A stretch of 64,000 bases of DNA from positions 84,819 to 148,818 of the forward strand of contig NZ_FNBW01000014.1 in assembly GCF_900102465.1 (NCBI RefSeq), given 5' to 3'. A model generated the notes under the pieces. That model was not told the DNA's origin. It did not search any database and saw only the letters and a list, made by a program, of their open reading frames with translations. Of the stretch, positions 18,092 to 27,152 are shown piece after piece; positions within the stretch are counted from its first letter, which is position 1, and each line of letters starts with the position of its first letter. Source of the DNA: Thalassobaculum litoreum DSM 18839 (GTDB taxonomy: Bacteria > Pseudomonadota > Alphaproteobacteria > Thalassobaculales > Thalassobaculaceae). A program made the position numbers and the translations under genes.

Positions 18092-19624
18092 ATGGCGACC
18101 GCCGTCCCATCCGCATTGCCCGACGCCGCCGGGACCAGCTTCGCGCAGCGCGCCGTCATCCTGGTATCGCTCACCTTCGTGACGATGCTCTACACGATGA
18201 CGGTGATGATCGCGAACGTGGCGCTGCCGAAGATGCAGGGCACCTTCGCCGCCACCACCGACCAGATCGCCCTGGTCGTCACCTTCAACATCGTCGCCAC
18301 GGCGGTGATGACGCCGGCCTCGGGCTGGCTCGCCTCGCGGTTCAGCCGGCGCTCGCTGATGTTCTGGTGTGCGGTCGGATTCACTGCCGCGTCGTTCCTG
18401 TGCGGGGTGGCGCAGAGCCTGGAGGAGCTGGTGCTGTACCGCATCCTGCAGGGCGGGTTCGGCGCGCCGCTGGTGCCGCTGGCCCAGGCGACGATCCTGG
18501 ACACTTTCCCGCGCCACCAGCACGGCACGGCGACGGCGGTGTTCTCCATGGGCGTGGTGTTCGGCCCGATCATCGGTCCGACCGTCGGCGGCTTCCTGGC
18601 CGAGGAGCTGGGCTGGCGCTGGGTGTTCTTCCTGCTGGTACCGTTCGGGCTGATCGCCATCACCGCGATCACGGTGGTGATCCAGGACCGCCGGCGATCC
18701 AATGCGATGCGGCTGGACTGGTTCGGCTTCCTCACCCTGTCGGTGGCCATCGCCTCGTTCCAGTTCATGCTGGACCGGGGCCAGCGGCTCGACTGGTTCG
18801 AATCGCCGGAGATCATGATCGAGGCGATCGTCGCGGCGCTGGCCTTCTATCTGTTCCTGGCCCATGTGGCGACGGCGGAGAAGCCGTTCCTGAACCTCGC
18901 CATGTTCCGCGACCGGAACTACGCCATCGGCTGTACCATCATGTTCCTGTTCGGCATGATCCTGTGGACGCCGATGGTGCTGTTCCCGCCGATGATGGCG
19001 AACATCCAGGGCTATCCGGAGGCGGAGATCGGCGTGTTCATGGCCCTGCGCGGCCTGGGCACCCTGGTCGCCTCGGTGGTGATGGCCTTCATCAACCGGC
19101 TGTTCGACCCGCGCCTGCTGCTGACCATCGGCTTTGTGCTTCAAGGGGTGGCCGCCGCCTATATGGGCGGGTTCGACATCAACCTGTCGCCCTTCGCGCT
19201 GGCCTGGACCAGCCTGCTGGCCGGGTTCGGGGTCGGGTTCATCTGGGTGCCGATCACGCTGATCACTTTCCGCACCCTCGACAAGGCCTTCATGAACGAG
19301 GCGACGGCGATCTACCACCTGATCCGCAATGTCGGCTCGTCGATCTTCATCTCGGTGACCATCGCGCTGGTCATCCGTACCACGGCGGCCGGCTACACGG
19401 AGCTCGTGCCCTTCGTGTCGATCTTCGCCGAAGCGAACACGCTGTTCGGCCTGCGCGGCGACTGGCCGACCGACAGCGAGCGGGCGCTGGCCGGGCTGGG
19501 GGCGGAGATGCGGCGGCAGGCGGTGATGCTGGGCTACATCAACGCCTTCTACCTCTACGCCGCCACCTGCTTCGCCATCATCCCGTTCGTGTTCATGGTG
19601 AAGTACCGGCGCGCGGAGCGGTGA
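18092..19624 (+). CDS. MFS drug exporter, DHA2 (EmrB/QacA) family
   Basis: A 510-residue inner-membrane protein with about 14 hydrophobic segments, of the DHA2 proton-drug antiporter family. The family motif D/N-x-x-x-x-N-V-A-L-P appears as VMIANVALPKMQG in the first helix, and motif C as GVVFGPIIGPTVGGFL (about residue 150). There is no EmrA-type partner beside it, whereas the marR-linked emrA at 27153-28346 lacks an EmrB; they could form one pump. I chose ATG 18092, placed about 12 bases after GGGAGGAGGG; GTG 18080 abuts that site. Confidence 0.88.
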   Translation: MATAVPSALPDAAGTSFAQRAVILVSLTFVTMLYTMTVMIANVALPKMQGTFAATTDQIALVVTFNIVATAVMTPASGWLASRFSRRSLMFWCAVGFTAASFLCGVAQSLEELVLYRILQGGFGAPLVPLAQATILDTFPRHQHGTATAVFSMGVVFGPIIGPTVGGFLAEELGWRWVFFLLVPFGLIAITAITVVIQDRRRSNAMRLDWFGFLTLSVAIASFQFMLDRGQRLDWFESPEIMIEAIVAALAFYLFLAHVATAEKPFLNLAMFRDRNYAIGCTIMFLFGMILWTPMVLFPPMMANIQGYPEAEIGVFMALRGLGTLVASVVMAFINRLFDPRLLLTIGFVLQGVAAAYMGGFDINLSPFALAWTSLLAGFGVGFIWVPITLITFRTLDKAFMNEATAIYHLIRNVGSSIFISVTIALVIRTTAAGYTELVPFVSIFAEANTLFGLRGDWPTDSERALAGLGAEMRRQAVMLGYINAFYLYAATCFAIIPFVFMVKYRRAER

Positions 19625-19636
19625 GGGCGGGGCCGG

Positions 19637-22036
19637 TCAGCCCCGCAGCACGCCGCCGGTCTGCTTCTCCACATTGGCGACGATCTTGGCGGAGACCGCC
19701 TCGATCTGCTCGTCGGTCAGGGTGGCGTCGCGTGGCTGCAGGATGACCTCCACCGCGATCGACTTGGTACCCTCGGCAAGGCCCGGCCCGGTGTATTCGT
19801 CGAACACATGGACCCCGTCGATCAGCGCCTTGTCGGCGCCGGCCGCCGCCCGGGCGATCCTGTCCGCCGGCACGTCCGTCGCCACCACGAAGGCGAAGTC
19901 GCGGGCCACCGGCTGGAACGGGATGCGCTCCAGCAGCGGGCGCTGCGGCCCCTTGCGCTTCGGCATCGGCACGTTGTCCAGCAGCACCTCGAAGGCCACC
20001 GCCGGACCCTTCACGTCGAAGGCCGCCAGGATGCGCGGGTGCAGCTCGCCGAACCGGGCCATGACCTTCGGCCCGAGACGCAGGCAGCCGGAGCGGCCCG
20101 GGTGGTACCAGTCCGGCGCGTCGGTGGAGACCTGAAGGTTGGCCACCGGCGCCTCCAGCATCTCCAGCAGGTCGAGCACGTCGGCCTTGGCGTCGAAGGC
20201 GTCCACCGCCCGGTCGGCCTTGCGCCAGTCGCGCGGTCCGGTGCGGCCGACCCGCAGCCCGACGGCGGCCTGGGACTGATCCTCCGGCCGGTCGCCGGCA
20301 TATTCCGGGCCGACCTCGAACATGGCGATGTCCGGATAGCCGGCATTGGCGTTGCGCGCGGCGGCGGCCAGCAGATTCGGCAGGATCGACGGGCGCATCA
20401 CGTCCAGGTCGGCGCTGATCGGATTGACCAGATGCAGGGCCGGTGCCCCGCCGCCGAACAGCTCTGCATGCTTGGCCGGCAGGAAGGAGAAGGTCACCGC
20501 CTCCATCATGCCGCGGCCGGCAAGCGCCCGCTTGGCGAGGCGGCGGCGGTTCTGCTCGGCGGTCAGGGCCGGCTGGCCGACCACGCTGGTGCGCTCCATG
20601 GAGACCGGCGCGATCCTGTCGTAGCCGTGGACCCGGACGACCTCTTCCACCAGATCGGCCTCGCCCTCCACGTCGCCGCGCCACGGCGGCGGGGTGACGC
20701 TCATGGTCTCGCCCGACCCTTCCACCTCGAAGCCGAGGGTGGTGAGGATGCGCTGGGCTTCGGCCTCCGGCACCTCGACGCCGCACAGGGCGGCGATGCG
20801 GGAATGGCGCAGGGGCAGCTTGCGGCGCCAGTCGCGCCCCTCGCCGTTCAGGACGGTCTCGCTGACCTCGCCGCCGCAGATATCCAGCACCATGCGGGCG
20901 GCGACCTCGGCCCCCCACCAGGGGCCGGTCTGATCGAGGCCGCGCTCGAACCGGTAGCGGGCGTCGGATAGCACGCCGAGCTTGCGCCCGGTGGCGGCCA
21001 CGGAGGTTTCGTCGAAGATCGCGACCTCCAGGAACATGTCCGTGGTGTCGTCGTCCACGCCGGTGCGCTCGCCGCCCATGATGCCGGCGAGATCGTCGAC
21101 GCCGTTCGCGTCGCCGATCACCAGCATGCCGGCCTCGAAGGTGTAGTCCTTGCCGTTCAGGGCGCGGTAGGTCTCGCCGTCCCTGGCCAGTCGGATCGTC
21201 GGGTTGCCGTGCAGCTTCTTGGCGTCATAGGCGTGCAGCGGCCGGCCGAGATCGAGCATCATGTAGTTGGTGATGTCGACCAGGGCGGAAATCGGGCGCA
21301 GGCCGACGGCGCGCAGACGGTCCTGCATCCAGGCCGGGGACGGGCCGTTCTTCACGCCGCGGAAATAGCGGCCGCTGACCGCCGGGCAGAGATGCGCCTG
21401 GTCGGCCGGCAGGTCGATATCGAAGCGCAGCGGGCTGGCGAACGTACCCTCGACCGGCGAGGTGTCCAGCGGCTTCAGGGTGCCGAGGCCGGAGGCGGCG
21501 AGATCGCGGGCGATGCCGCGCACGCCGAGGCAGTCGGCCCGGTCCGGGGTGATGGCGATGTCGATGATCGGGTCGTCCAGCCCGGCATAGGCGGCATAGG
21601 CCTGGCCGACCGGCGCGTCGTCCGGCAGGTCGATGATGCCGTCGTGATTGTCGCTCAGGCCGAGCTCGCGCTCCGACAGCAGCATGCCGTTGCTGTCCTC
21701 GCCGCGGATCTTGCCCGGCTTCAGCAGCAGGTCGGTGCCCGGCACGTAGCTGCCCGGCGGGGCGAAGACGCCCTTCATGCCGGTGCGGGCGTTCGGCGCG
21801 CCGCAGACCACCTGCACGATACCGTCGCCGGCATCGACCTTGCAGACCCGCAGGCGGTCGGCATTCGGGTGCTGCACCGCCTCCACCACATGGGCGACGC
21901 GGAACGCGGCGAAGGCGGCGGCGCGGTCTTCCACTTCCTCAAGCTCGAGGCCGAGCATGGTGAGCCGGTCGGTGATCTCCTGGAGCGACGCGTCGGTGTC
22001 CAGATGATCCTTCAGCCAGGACAGGGTGAACTTCAT
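19637..22036 (-). CDS. pheT: Phenylalanyl-tRNA synthetase beta subunit
   Basis: A 799-residue subunit of the alpha2-beta2 tRNA-Phe ligase. It starts MKFTLSWLKDHL and shows, in order, a tRNA-binding OB domain (about 40-150, VCGAPNAR), B3/B4 editing domain (ISALVDITNYMMLDLGRPLHAYD, about 255), the B5 domain, the catalytic-like core and a C-terminal ferredoxin-fold anticodon-binding domain ending VSAKIVANVEKQTGGVLRG. It is transcribed right after pheS, three bases apart, and converges on the MFS gene with 12 bases between stops. Confidence 0.97.
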   Translation of the reverse strand: MKFTLSWLKDHLDTDASLQEITDRLTMLGLELEEVEDRAAAFAAFRVAHVVEAVQHPNADRLRVCKVDAGDGIVQVVCGAPNARTGMKGVFAPPGSYVPGTDLLLKPGKIRGEDSNGMLLSERELGLSDNHDGIIDLPDDAPVGQAYAAYAGLDDPIIDIAITPDRADCLGVRGIARDLAASGLGTLKPLDTSPVEGTFASPLRFDIDLPADQAHLCPAVSGRYFRGVKNGPSPAWMQDRLRAVGLRPISALVDITNYMMLDLGRPLHAYDAKKLHGNPTIRLARDGETYRALNGKDYTFEAGMLVIGDANGVDDLAGIMGGERTGVDDDTTDMFLEVAIFDETSVAATGRKLGVLSDARYRFERGLDQTGPWWGAEVAARMVLDICGGEVSETVLNGEGRDWRRKLPLRHSRIAALCGVEVPEAEAQRILTTLGFEVEGSGETMSVTPPPWRGDVEGEADLVEEVVRVHGYDRIAPVSMERTSVVGQPALTAEQNRRRLAKRALAGRGMMEAVTFSFLPAKHAELFGGGAPALHLVNPISADLDVMRPSILPNLLAAAARNANAGYPDIAMFEVGPEYAGDRPEDQSQAAVGLRVGRTGPRDWRKADRAVDAFDAKADVLDLLEMLEAPVANLQVSTDAPDWYHPGRSGCLRLGPKVMARFGELHPRILAAFDVKGPAVAFEVLLDNVPMPKRKGPQRPLLERIPFQPVARDFAFVVATDVPADRIARAAAGADKALIDGVHVFDEYTGPGLAEGTKSIAVEVILQPRDATLTDEQIEAVSAKIVANVEKQTGGVLRG

Positions 22037-22039
22037 GGC

Positions 22040-23110
22040 TCAGAGGCCTCCGGCGATGGTCGGCTGGGCCAGCGGCACGAAGCCGTAATGGCGCATCCAG
22101 CGCAGGTCGCTGTCATAGAATGGGCGCAGGTCGGGGATGCCGTATTTCAACATGGCGATCCGCTCGATCCCCATGCCGAAGGCGAAGCCCTGGTACTCGG
22201 TCGGGTCGATCCCGGCATAGCGCAGCACGTTGGGGTGCACCATGCCGGAGCCGAGGATCTCCAGCCAGTCGCCGTGATTGCCGATCTTCAGCTCGCCGCC
22301 GGCGCGCGAGCAGCCGATATCGACCTCGGCCGAGGGTTCGGTGAACGGGAAGTAGCTCGGCCGGAAGCGCAGCGGCAGGTCGTCGATGCCGAAGAAGGCC
22401 CGGCAGAAATCGGTCAGGCAGCCCTTCAGGTGGCCCATATGGCTGATCTTGTCGATCACCAGCCCCTCGACCTGATGGAACATGGGCGAGTGGGTGGCGT
22501 CGTGGTCGGAGCGGAAGGTGCGGCCCGGCACGATGATGCGGATCGGCGGGGTCTGCTTCTCCATGGTGCGGATCTGCACCGGGCTGGTGTGGGTGCGCAG
22601 GACCTTTCGCTCGCCGTTGGCGTCCGGCGTCAGATAGAAGGTGTCGTGGTCCTGGCGCGCCGGATGGTCCGGCGGGAAGTTGAGCGCCTCGAAGTTATAG
22701 TAGTCGCTCTCGATATCCGGCCCTTCGGCGACCACGAAGCCCATCTCGGCGAAGATCGCGGTCAGCTCGTCGATGGTCTGGGTGATCGGGTGGATGCGGC
22801 CCTTCATCTCCGGGCGCGCCGGCAGGGAGACGTCGATCCGCTCGGCGACGAGGCGGGTGTCCAGCGCGGCGGCCGCCAGCTCGCCTTTGCGCGCATCGAG
22901 GGCGCCGGCCACCCGGTCCTTGATCCGGTTCAGCGCCTGGCCGGCTTCCTTGCGGGTCTCCGGGTCCATGCCGCCGAGGGTCTTCATCTCGGCGGTCAGT
23001 CGCCCTTTCTTGCCCAGGGCGGCGACCCGCACCTGCTCCAGCGCGTCGAGATCCCCCGCACGCTCCACCTCGGCCAGCAGTTCGGCCTCTAACGCTTCGA
23101 TATTTGCCAT
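22040..23110 (-). CDS. pheS: Phenylalanyl-tRNA synthetase alpha subunit
   Basis: A 356-residue catalytic subunit of class II. The N-terminal coiled coil (about residues 1-85) binds tRNA. Motif 2 is in [10 protein letters not shown] and [19 protein letters not shown], and motif 3 in [18 protein letters not shown] near the C-terminus. The start at 23110 ([19 protein letters not shown]) gives the usual length; the frame is open further upstream but that region is the shadow of the SOUL gene. pheS has no leader peptide that I can recognise. Confidence 0.97.
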   Translation of the reverse strand: MANIEALEAELLAEVERAGDLDALEQVRVAALGKKGRLTAEMKTLGGMDPETRKEAGQALNRIKDRVAGALDARKGELAAAALDTRLVAERIDVSLPARPEMKGRIHPITQTIDELTAIFAEMGFVVAEGPDIESDYYNFEALNFPPDHPARQDHDTFYLTPDANGERKVLRTHTSPVQIRTMEKQTPPIRIIVPGRTFRSDHDATHSPMFHQVEGLVIDKISHMGHLKGCLTDFCRAFFGIDDLPLRFRPSYFPFTEPSAEVDIGCSRAGGELKIGNHGDWLEILGSGMVHPNVLRYAGIDPTEYQGFAFGMGIERIAMLKYGIPDLRPFYDSDLRWMRHYGFVPLAQPTIAGGL

Positions 23111-23290
23111 CAGTCTGTGCCCGTTTCCCGGTCCGGTGGGCGCCGTTTTAGCGGGTCGCCAACGGTTTTGCGAGCCCTCAGGCGCCATGACCCGGACGCG
23201 CGCCGGTCGGGCAGGCCCGGGCGGGTTCGACGGCGGCCGGTTTCGCCCCACATCTGTGTCGCGCCCACGGGCTGCAGGGCAGGAGGAAGC

Positions 23291-23920
23291 GTGGAGAACG
23301 GGAAGCGGATGGGACGGGGCAAGAAGGCCACCATCGCCGCGGTGGCGGCGATCTGCGTGCTGGCCGTCTCGCTGGCGGGAGGATGGTACTGGGTGACTCA
23401 TAGCGTGGAACAGCCGGCCTATACGGTGGTCGAGGCCGACGGCGATATCGAGCTGCGCGATTACCCGGCGATGGTGGTGGCGGAGGCGGTGACGGCGGGT
23501 GACCGGCAGGAGGGCGTGCGCCAGGGCTTCCGGGCGCTGGCCGGCTACATCTTTGCCAAGGACCGCGACGGCGAACGCATCGCGATGACCGCGCCGGTGA
23601 TCCAGCAGCCGACCGAAGGCAACGGCGGCGGCGCGTGGCGGGTCCGTTTCGTGATGCCGTCGCAGTATGCGCTGGACGCGTTGCCGCGCCCGGCCGGCGG
23701 GGAGGTGGCGCTCGACCGCTGGCCGCCGATGCGGCTCGCCGCCATCCGGTTCAGCGGCTGGGCCGACGACGCGGACTTCGCGGAGCACGAGGCACGGCTG
23801 CGCGACTGGCTGGCCGGGCAGGGGCTGGAGCCCGAGGGGCCGCCGCTGCTGGCCTATTACGACGATCCGTGGACGCCGGGCGTTCTCCGGCGCAACGAGG
23901 TCCTGCTGCGGTTCCGGTGA
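23291..23920 (+). CDS. SOUL family haem-binding protein
   Basis: A 209-residue protein of the SOUL/HBP family, whose eukaryotic members bind haem. After a short charged start there is one hydrophobic segment (about 12-33, [20 protein letters not shown]), probably an anchor or signal, followed by the SOUL domain: [30 protein letters not shown] and a C-terminal [16 protein letters not shown]. The GTG at 23291 is chosen because AGGAGGA lies just before it; ATG 23309 would be 22 bases from that site. It sits antisense within what is usually the rpmI-rplT-pheS-pheT operon. Confidence 0.85.
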   Translation: MENGKRMGRGKKATIAAVAAICVLAVSLAGGWYWVTHSVEQPAYTVVEADGDIELRDYPAMVVAEAVTAGDRQEGVRQGFRALAGYIFAKDRDGERIAMTAPVIQQPTEGNGGGAWRVRFVMPSQYALDALPRPAGGEVALDRWPPMRLAAIRFSGWADDADFAEHEARLRDWLAGQGLEPEGPPLLAYYDDPWTPGVLRRNEVLLRFR

Positions 23921-23936
23921 GGGCCGGCCGGCAAAG

Positions 23937-23964
23937 GAAAAGGGCCGATCCTGCGACCGGCCCT
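23937..23964 (-). terminator. Terminator of the rpmI-rplT unit
   Basis: A 7-bp stem AGGGCCG/CGGCCCT (23941-23947 with 23958-23964) is followed, on the minus strand, by TTTTCC. It lies 29 bases downstream of the rplT stop and separates rplT from pheS. Confidence 0.6.
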
Positions 23965-23992
23965 CCCAATTCGTCTCGATCTGCGTCCGGCG

Positions 23993-24352
23993 TTACGCCT
24001 TCAGCGCGGCCTCGGCCTGATCGACGATGCTCTTGAACGCGGCGGGCTCGTGGATCGCCAGATCGGACAGGACCTTACGGTCCAGTTCGATGCCGGCGAG
24101 CTTGAGGCCGTTCATGAACCGCGAATAGGTCATGCCGTACTGACGCACACCGGCGTTGATGCGCTGGATCCAGAGAGCGCGGAAATCGCGCTTGCGGACC
24201 CGGCGATCCCGGTAGGCGTACTGCTGGCCCTTCTCGACCGCCTGGACGGCGATCCGGAAGACGTTCTTGCGACGGCCATAGTAGCCCTTGGCGGCGTCCG
24301 TGACCTTCTTGTGGCGGGCATGCGCAGTGGTGCCCCGCTTAACTCGTGCCAT
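23993..24352 (-). CDS. rplT: 50S ribosomal protein L20
   Basis: A 119-residue basic rRNA-binding protein needed early in 50S assembly. It starts [17 protein letters not shown] and contains [15 protein letters not shown] and [19 protein letters not shown], all canonical for L20. It follows rpmI with 11 bases between them. In many bacteria L20 represses its own operon; no leader structure could be confirmed here. Confidence 0.98.
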   Translation of the reverse strand: MARVKRGTTAHARHKKVTDAAKGYYGRRKNVFRIAVQAVEKGQQYAYRDRRVRKRDFRALWIQRINAGVRQYGMTYSRFMNGLKLAGIELDRKVLSDLAIHEPAAFKSIVDQAEAALKA

Positions 24353-24363
24353 CTATCCGCTCC

Positions 24364-24561
24364 TCAACCGTAGGGCATGAACCGCTTGACGATCTTCTGA
24401 TCGGCCTCGGCCAATACGAAGGTCCCGCGGGCCTGGCGCTTCATCTTCTGGGAACGGCGGCGCAGCATGTGGCGCTTGTACGCGACGTTGCCCTTGATCT
24501 TTCCGGACCCCGTCGTGCGAAAGCGGCCTTTGACGCTGCTTTTCGTCTTCATCTTGGGCAT
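24364..24561 (-). CDS. rpmI: 50S ribosomal protein L35
   Basis: A 65-residue basic protein of the large subunit with the family start MPKMKTKSSVKGRFRTTGSG and the end KIVKRFMPYG. The start at 24561 is preceded by GGAGCGAC (about 6 bases). A longer frame upstream is not conserved. Usually infC precedes rpmI; here the next gene upstream is the unrelated ChaN-like gene. Confidence 0.97.
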   Translation of the reverse strand: MPKMKTKSSVKGRFRTTGSGKIKGNVAYKRHMLRRRSQKMKRQARGTFVLAEADQKIVKRFMPYG

Positions 24562-24709
24562 TTTGTCGCTCCTTTGGTCTCGACGTCTCGACTTCTCGTC
24601 GGCCGGGCAGCCCTTGTTCGCCCAGACGCGACGGCCCATCCCCGGCACAGGTCCGGAGCGGGAAGGCGGGGATATACGGGAAACGTCCCGATAGGGCAAG
24701 CGGAGTCCG

Positions 24710-25585
24710 CTATTTCCTGCCGGAGAACCGTTTCCGCAGGGCGACGCACGGATCGACCCGCTCCGGCGACGGAAAGGCGCGCAGATAGTCGAACCCGCCA
24801 TCCGCATGTCCTTCGCTCAGGCCGACGGCGACGACCGGTGTGTCGGGGGCGAGGCGGCGCAGGAACAGGGGCACCCCGATATCCGTGCGGACATGGCCGC
24901 GTCCTGCGATCAGCACCGCGCCGTCTCCAGACTCTGCCGCCTCGACCATGGCGGCGGCCATGGAGGCGTCGCGGGCGGCCTGGACATCCACCATGGATCC
25001 CAACTGCGTCCGGGGGACCAGCCGGCAATGGCCCTCGTACACCGCGTCCAGGTGAGCCTGCGTCGCCGAAGGCGGGAGCGGCCGGTCGAGACCCCAGGAC
25101 GCGAGACGCTCCGCGGTCAGGGCGGCGAGACCGCCCTGCGCCACCGCCCGGGTCGCCTCGCGCTCCAGCCCGCCGGCGACCATCGGCAGCCGGGCGTCGA
25201 TGGCGGCCGACAAGATCGGTCGGTAGAGGGTGAAGTCGGGCCAGCCGCTCTCGGCCCAGCCGACGGCTTCGGCGAAGGCGTCGGGCGACCGCGCCGTCGC
25301 TCCCGATGCCCAGGCGTCCACGGCGTCCTGCCGGTCGCGGGGCACCATCTCCCAGACCACCGCCGGGCGCCGGCCGGACGCGGTCATGGTCCGCAGCAGG
25401 GCCGCCTGGGCGGCGTGGTGGTGCGGGTTGTCGTGGGTCTCCCCGATCAGGACGAAGACCGCCCGGACCGCCGCCTGGTTCAGCTCGCTCCGGGAGGACG
25501 GGGTGCCGTCGCCGCGCAGCCATCCCTGCGCCGCGAGAACGCTCGGTGTCGAAACCAGCAGCAGGGCGAGAAAAAGGATCCGCAT
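24710..25585 (-). CDS. ChaN-like haem-binding uptake protein (Tiki superfamily)
   Basis: A 291-residue exported protein. Residues 1-18 (MRILFLALLLVSTPSVLA) form a signal peptide. The motif LIGETHDNPHHH (about residue 46) with VVWEMVP is the conserved core of the ChaN/DUF399 family, and the second block GAVLIAGRGHVRTDIGVP (about residue 222) carries another conserved His. ChaN of Campylobacter binds haem as a dimer; by homology a role in haem or iron handling is likely. A SOUL haem-binding gene lies about 0.8 kb away. There is no lipobox Cys, unlike Campylobacter ChaN. Confidence 0.82.
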   Translation of the reverse strand: MRILFLALLLVSTPSVLAAQGWLRGDGTPSSRSELNQAAVRAVFVLIGETHDNPHHHAAQAALLRTMTASGRRPAVVWEMVPRDRQDAVDAWASGATARSPDAFAEAVGWAESGWPDFTLYRPILSAAIDARLPMVAGGLEREATRAVAQGGLAALTAERLASWGLDRPLPPSATQAHLDAVYEGHCRLVPRTQLGSMVDVQAARDASMAAAMVEAAESGDGAVLIAGRGHVRTDIGVPLFLRRLAPDTPVVAVGLSEGHADGGFDYLRAFPSPERVDPCVALRKRFSGRK

Positions 25586-25603
25586 CCCTTCAAGATAAAC
25601 CGG

Positions 25604-27064
25604 TCAGGTCGTCCGCATACCCCAGCGCAGATACGGCCGCTTCGCGCCGCCGACGGTCGCCGTCACGATCTTCTGGGCGTAGCCGCCGCGGCCGGCCTCG
25701 TGCACCTGCTCCGAAACGTCGGGTGCGGGGTCGCCGACGGCGAAGGCCTCCTCGATGGGACGACCGGCCATCAGCGGGTGCTGGGGCAGGCCGAGGGTCT
25801 TCAGGATGGTCGGCGAGACGTCGATCGTGCCGCTGGGCGTTTCGATCTCCACGCCCTTGCGGAAGCTGTCGCCGCCGAGGAACAGACAGTGGTTCAGCTC
25901 GCGCCGGTTCAGGCCGCCATGCATGCCGCCGCCCAGCGGAATGTCCGGGTTGTCGGCCAGGATCACGCCGGGCAGCCCGCCGTCGCTGTCCCGGTCCCAG
26001 GACCGCAGGGTGAAGGCCACGTCGGCGGCGCGCGGGCTGTCCCAGTTCACCACCGAGATCGGCAGGGTGCCGTCGTCGCCGGCGCCGGCCCGGGTCATGA
26101 TCGGGCCGCACCAGTCCTGGGCCTGCAGGGTCTCCACCAGCCGGGCGATCAGCGCGGGGTCGCGGTCGCGCACGGCGATATGGGCGGAGTAGCCGGGCTT
26201 CAGGGCGTAGTCGACATCGGGGCCGAGCGCCTTGCCGACCTTCAGGCCTTCGGCCGTCAGCGCCTCGGCGACGCTGAGCTGGCCTTCCACGGTGACATGG
26301 CCGTGGTCGGACATGGCGATGATGTTCCAGCCGGCGTCGCGGCCCTCCGCGCGCCACCAGTCGAGGATGCGGCCGAAGCCGGCATCGACCGCGCCGATCG
26401 CGCTCTGGCCGTCGCCGCTGGCGAGGCCGCGGTAGTGATAGGACAGGTCCGGCTCGTTCAGCCACAGCACGCAGGCGTCCGGATCGTGGTCGGGGATCGT
26501 GTGCTCCAGCAGCACCTTCACCGCCCAGTCGGCCACGCCGGTATTGGGGAAGACCTGCTCCGGCACCGGTCCGAAGCGGTCGACCACCTTGGCGAAATTG
26601 GCGGCCGGGGTGGAGATCGCGTCGCCCCAGATCGACAGCACGGGCTGGTTCAGCTCGGCGGCGCGGCCGGCCAGCAGGCGGGCGTTGCCGACCTTGCCGG
26701 TGGTGACGGCGGCGAACTTGCGCCCCGCACCCCACAGGATTTCGCTCAGGTGATGCGCGGCGATCAGCCTGCCGTAAATCTTATCGGCGGCGCGCATGCG
26801 CTCGTCGTCGGAGGTGTCCATCGCCGAGGAGAAACCCAGCGCCGGATCGTAGAAGGCATTGGCCATGATCCCGTGACCGGCCGGCGGATGCCCGGTCATC
26901 GACGTGGTCACCTGCACCCGCGTCTCGCTCGGGAAGGCCGAGCCCGTGTTGCGCATCCACACGCCGCCGGTGGCGAAGCCGTGGATGTTCGGGGCCTGGT
27001 TCGGCGTGACGTGATCGGGACGCAGGCCGTCGAAGACGACGACCAGAACTTTCGGCGCGGGCAT
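25604..27064 (-). CDS. Type I phosphodiesterase/nucleotide pyrophosphatase family protein
   Basis: A 486-residue metal-dependent hydrolase of the alkaline phosphatase superfamily. The first metal Asp is in VVVFDGLRPDH (about residue 10), the nucleophile region is FPSETRV (about residue 52), and the second metal site is SDHGH (about residue 235), with a C-terminal GGMHGGLN His. This pattern is that of phosphodiesterases acting on nucleotides or phospholipid head groups; the substrate is unknown. No signal peptide is seen. The start at 27064 has GGAG seven bases upstream. It lies downstream of emrA in the same direction, 88 bases apart. Confidence 0.85.
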   Translation of the reverse strand: MPAPKVLVVVFDGLRPDHVTPNQAPNIHGFATGGVWMRNTGSAFPSETRVQVTTSMTGHPPAGHGIMANAFYDPALGFSSAMDTSDDERMRAADKIYGRLIAAHHLSEILWGAGRKFAAVTTGKVGNARLLAGRAAELNQPVLSIWGDAISTPAANFAKVVDRFGPVPEQVFPNTGVADWAVKVLLEHTIPDHDPDACVLWLNEPDLSYHYRGLASGDGQSAIGAVDAGFGRILDWWRAEGRDAGWNIIAMSDHGHVTVEGQLSVAEALTAEGLKVGKALGPDVDYALKPGYSAHIAVRDRDPALIARLVETLQAQDWCGPIMTRAGAGDDGTLPISVVNWDSPRAADVAFTLRSWDRDSDGGLPGVILADNPDIPLGGGMHGGLNRRELNHCLFLGGDSFRKGVEIETPSGTIDVSPTILKTLGLPQHPLMAGRPIEEAFAVGDPAPDVSEQVHEAGRGGYAQKIVTATVGGAKRPYLRWGMRTT

Positions 27065-27152
27065 GGGAACACTCCGGGGATCGGAAGGACGTGGGGAGTA
27101 TCCTACTACACCGAGGAGATGACCATCCGGTGACAGCCGGCGTCGCCCAGGG

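Noticed and set aside
24562..24709. A possible autoregulatory leader or L20-binding structure before rpmI
   Set aside because: Only short GC-rich hairpins could be drawn; nothing matched a known leader convincingly.
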